DNA of 64,000 nt, from contig CAMGYI010000001.1 of the NCBI GenBank assembly GCA_946127115.1, positions 850,857 to 914,856 of the forward strand, written 5' to 3'. Of the stretch, positions 62,817 to 64,000 are shown one piece after another. A program made the translations under genes and the position numbers. Source of the stretch: an uncultured Chlamydia sp. (GTDB lineage: Bacteria > Chlamydiota > Chlamydiia > Chlamydiales > Simkaniaceae). Below the pieces are notes generated by a model. It made no database searches. It saw only the letters and a program-made list of their open reading frames with translations, and was not told the DNA's origin. Positions within the stretch are counted from its first letter, which is position 1. Each line of letters opens with the position of its first letter.

Positions 62817-63416
62817 ATGTCTTTGGTACCCTATGTCATTGAAGATACTGGGCGTGGAGAACGCTCAATGGACATCTACTCTCGTCTTCTTAAAGACAGA
62901 ATTATCTTTATTGGAACCGAGATCAACGATCAGGTTGCCAACGCTGTGGTTGCACAGCTGATTTTCCTTCGCGCTGATGATCCCAGGAAAGATATCAGTA
63001 TCTATATCAACTCTCCAGGAGGAGTAATCTCATCAGGACTAGCGATCTATGACACTATCCGTTTCCTAGGAATCGACGTAAACACCTACTGTATAGGGCA
63101 GGCCGCCTCAATGGGGGCCCTCCTCCTGGCAGCAGGAACAAAAGGAAAGCGATTTGCTCTTCCAAATAGCCGAATCATGATCCACCAACCTCTTGGTGGA
63201 ATCACTGGATCATCTTCTGACATTCATATTCAGGCCCAAGAAATTCTACGGATGAAGAAGACACTTTCTCAAATCATTGCTGAACACACTGGGCAACCAC
63301 TCGAGAAAGTCATTGAAGATTCCGACCGAGATTTCTTTATGAGTGCCGAAAATGCGGTGAAATATGGATTGATCGATAAAGTAGTTACCCCGACTAAAGG
63401 AAAGAAAGAGAAATGA
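62817..63416 (+). CDS. clpP: ATP-dependent Clp protease proteolytic subunit
   Basis: Tetradecameric serine protease working with ClpX. Catalytic Ser in [14 protein letters not shown], His in [11 protein letters not shown], Asp in [22 protein letters not shown]. 199 aa, normal length; AAAAGGAACTGAC precedes the ATG. It overlaps clpX by 4 nt (ATGA). Chlamydiae carry two clpP genes; this is the copy linked to clpX (ClpP2). Confidence 0.97.
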   Translation: MSLVPYVIEDTGRGERSMDIYSRLLKDRIIFIGTEINDQVANAVVAQLIFLRADDPRKDISIYINSPGGVISSGLAIYDTIRFLGIDVNTYCIGQAASMGALLLAAGTKGKRFALPNSRIMIHQPLGGITGSSSDIHIQAQEILRMKKTLSQIIAEHTGQPLEKVIEDSDRDFFMSAENAVKYGLIDKVVTPTKGKKEK

Positions 63417-64000
63417 GCAAACCGACGAACGGATCCCAAGAAATGGCAGCCTGCTCTTTTTGCGGGCGAACAGAGGATGCAGTTGAAAAGCTCGTCTCAG
63501 GTCCTAATGCTTTCATCTGCGACAAATGTGTACGCCTTTGCATGGACATTGTTGAAAAAAAAGCCATTAAGCATGAGATCAAACTCTTAAAACCCATGGA
63601 AATCAAGAAACGTCTAGACGCCTATATCATTGGACAGGAGAAAGCGAAGAAAACCATTGCTGTTGCCGTTTATAACCATTACAAACGGATTCGCTCCCTA
63701 TCCAATGATAAAAATGAAATGGAATATAGCAAATCAAATGTTCTCCTTTTGGGGCCTACGGGATCGGGTAAAACTCTCATTGCTCGCACTCTTGCAGAGG
63801 TCCTTGATGTCCCCTTTGCCATTGCGGATGCAACAACACTTACCGAAGCAGGCTACGTTGGAGAAGATGTTGAAAATATCATCCTCCGCCTTGTTCAAAA
63901 TGCTGACTACGATATTGCAAGAGCTGAGCAAGGAATCATCTACGTCGATGAAATCGATAAAATCCGAAAGACTTCAGGTAACGTCTCTATTACGCGAGAT
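63413..64000 (+). CDS. clpX: Clp protease ATP-binding subunit ClpX (3' end outside window)
   Basis: AAA+ unfoldase that feeds substrates to ClpP. The N-terminal C4 zinc-binding domain is present ([30 protein letters not shown]), then Walker A GPTGSGKT, the segment [22 protein letters not shown], and Walker [12 protein letters not shown]. The frame is still open at 64000, so about half of the usual 420 aa is visible. ATG 63413 overlaps the clpP stop as ATGA, so translation is coupled. Confidence 0.96.
   Translation, partial: MSKPTNGSQEMAACSFCGRTEDAVEKLVSGPNAFICDKCVRLCMDIVEKKAIKHEIKLLKPMEIKKRLDAYIIGQEKAKKTIAVAVYNHYKRIRSLSNDKNEMEYSKSNVLLLGPTGSGKTLIARTLAEVLDVPFAIADATTLTEAGYVGEDVENIILRLVQNADYDIARAEQGIIYVDEIDKIRKTSGNVSITRD

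Noticed and set aside
1-64000. CRISPR arrays, rRNA genes, complete insertion sequences, prophage genes
   Set aside because: No regularly spaced repeats, rRNA signature stretches, intact transposase frames or phage structural genes were seen; all IS traces are broken.

Overview
The window is a chromosomal segment of a bacterium of the phylum Chlamydiota, most likely an environmental (non-Chlamydiaceae) lineage. The chlamydial assignment rests on marker genes: an Npt1-type ATP/ADP translocase, a YtgABCD metal transporter whose YtgC carries a C-terminal DtxR-like domain, MreB beside a SWIM/SNF2 helicase, a short HemA, and gene orders that I recall from Chlamydia trachomatis. Genes usually absent from Chlamydiaceae (AsnRS, a heptosyltransferase-like GT9 enzyme, an MntR regulator, an S46 peptidase) and many decayed insertion sequences point to an amoeba- or arthropod-associated relative. 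The species assignment is inference.

Layout. 1-8.9 kb: S46 peptidase (5' end cut by the window), MORN-like lipoprotein, Ogt, TrhO, a coiled-coil protein, then rpsD-nfo-asnS. 9.2-12 kb, minus strand: recX, hemA and a bactofilin-like membrane protein. 12-21 kb: a cluster of three very small proteins behind a good promoter, rluD, a KhpA-like KH protein, tRNA-Arg(UCU) with a large DHH-family protein on the minus strand, and the LPS block kdsA-lptC-lptA-lptB. 21-27 kb: GT9 glycosyltransferase, ndk and a 1084-aa orphan protein. 27-35 kb, minus strand: one tightly coupled operon mrp-ytgA-ytgB-ytgCR-ytgD-dxr-rseP, joining metal uptake and its regulator to a Fe-S carrier, isoprenoid synthesis and envelope proteolysis. 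35-44 kb: a conserved protein, npt1, lepA, a duplicated-domain membrane protein, mntR, tRNA-Arg(CCU) and gnd. 45-52 kb, minus strand: the division and peptidoglycan operon mraZ-rsmH-ftsL-ftsI-murE-amiA, where rsmH is broken at a T9 run. Two genes divergent from mraZ (a conserved protein and a TPR protein) start behind a mirror-image copy of the sequence motif that precedes mraZ.

53-56 kb is a decay zone with fragments of IS481-, IS630- and IS1182-like transposases, autotransporter passenger pieces on one strand and an autotransporter barrel piece on the other, and a second degraded copy of the 3' end of the TPR gene. 56-64 kb: mreB and the SNF2 helicase on the minus strand, then tRNA-Gly(GCC), tig with a histone-like tail, clpP and clpX (cut by the window end).

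The points most worth a second look are the mirrored 21-bp sites between mraZ and its divergent neighbour, the C12 tract in mrp immediately ahead of translationally coupled ytgA, the T9 frameshift in rsmH, the 877-aa protein with family-II-pyrophosphatase-like motifs, and the small-protein cluster at 12.0-13.1 kb with its 16-bp perfect hairpin.
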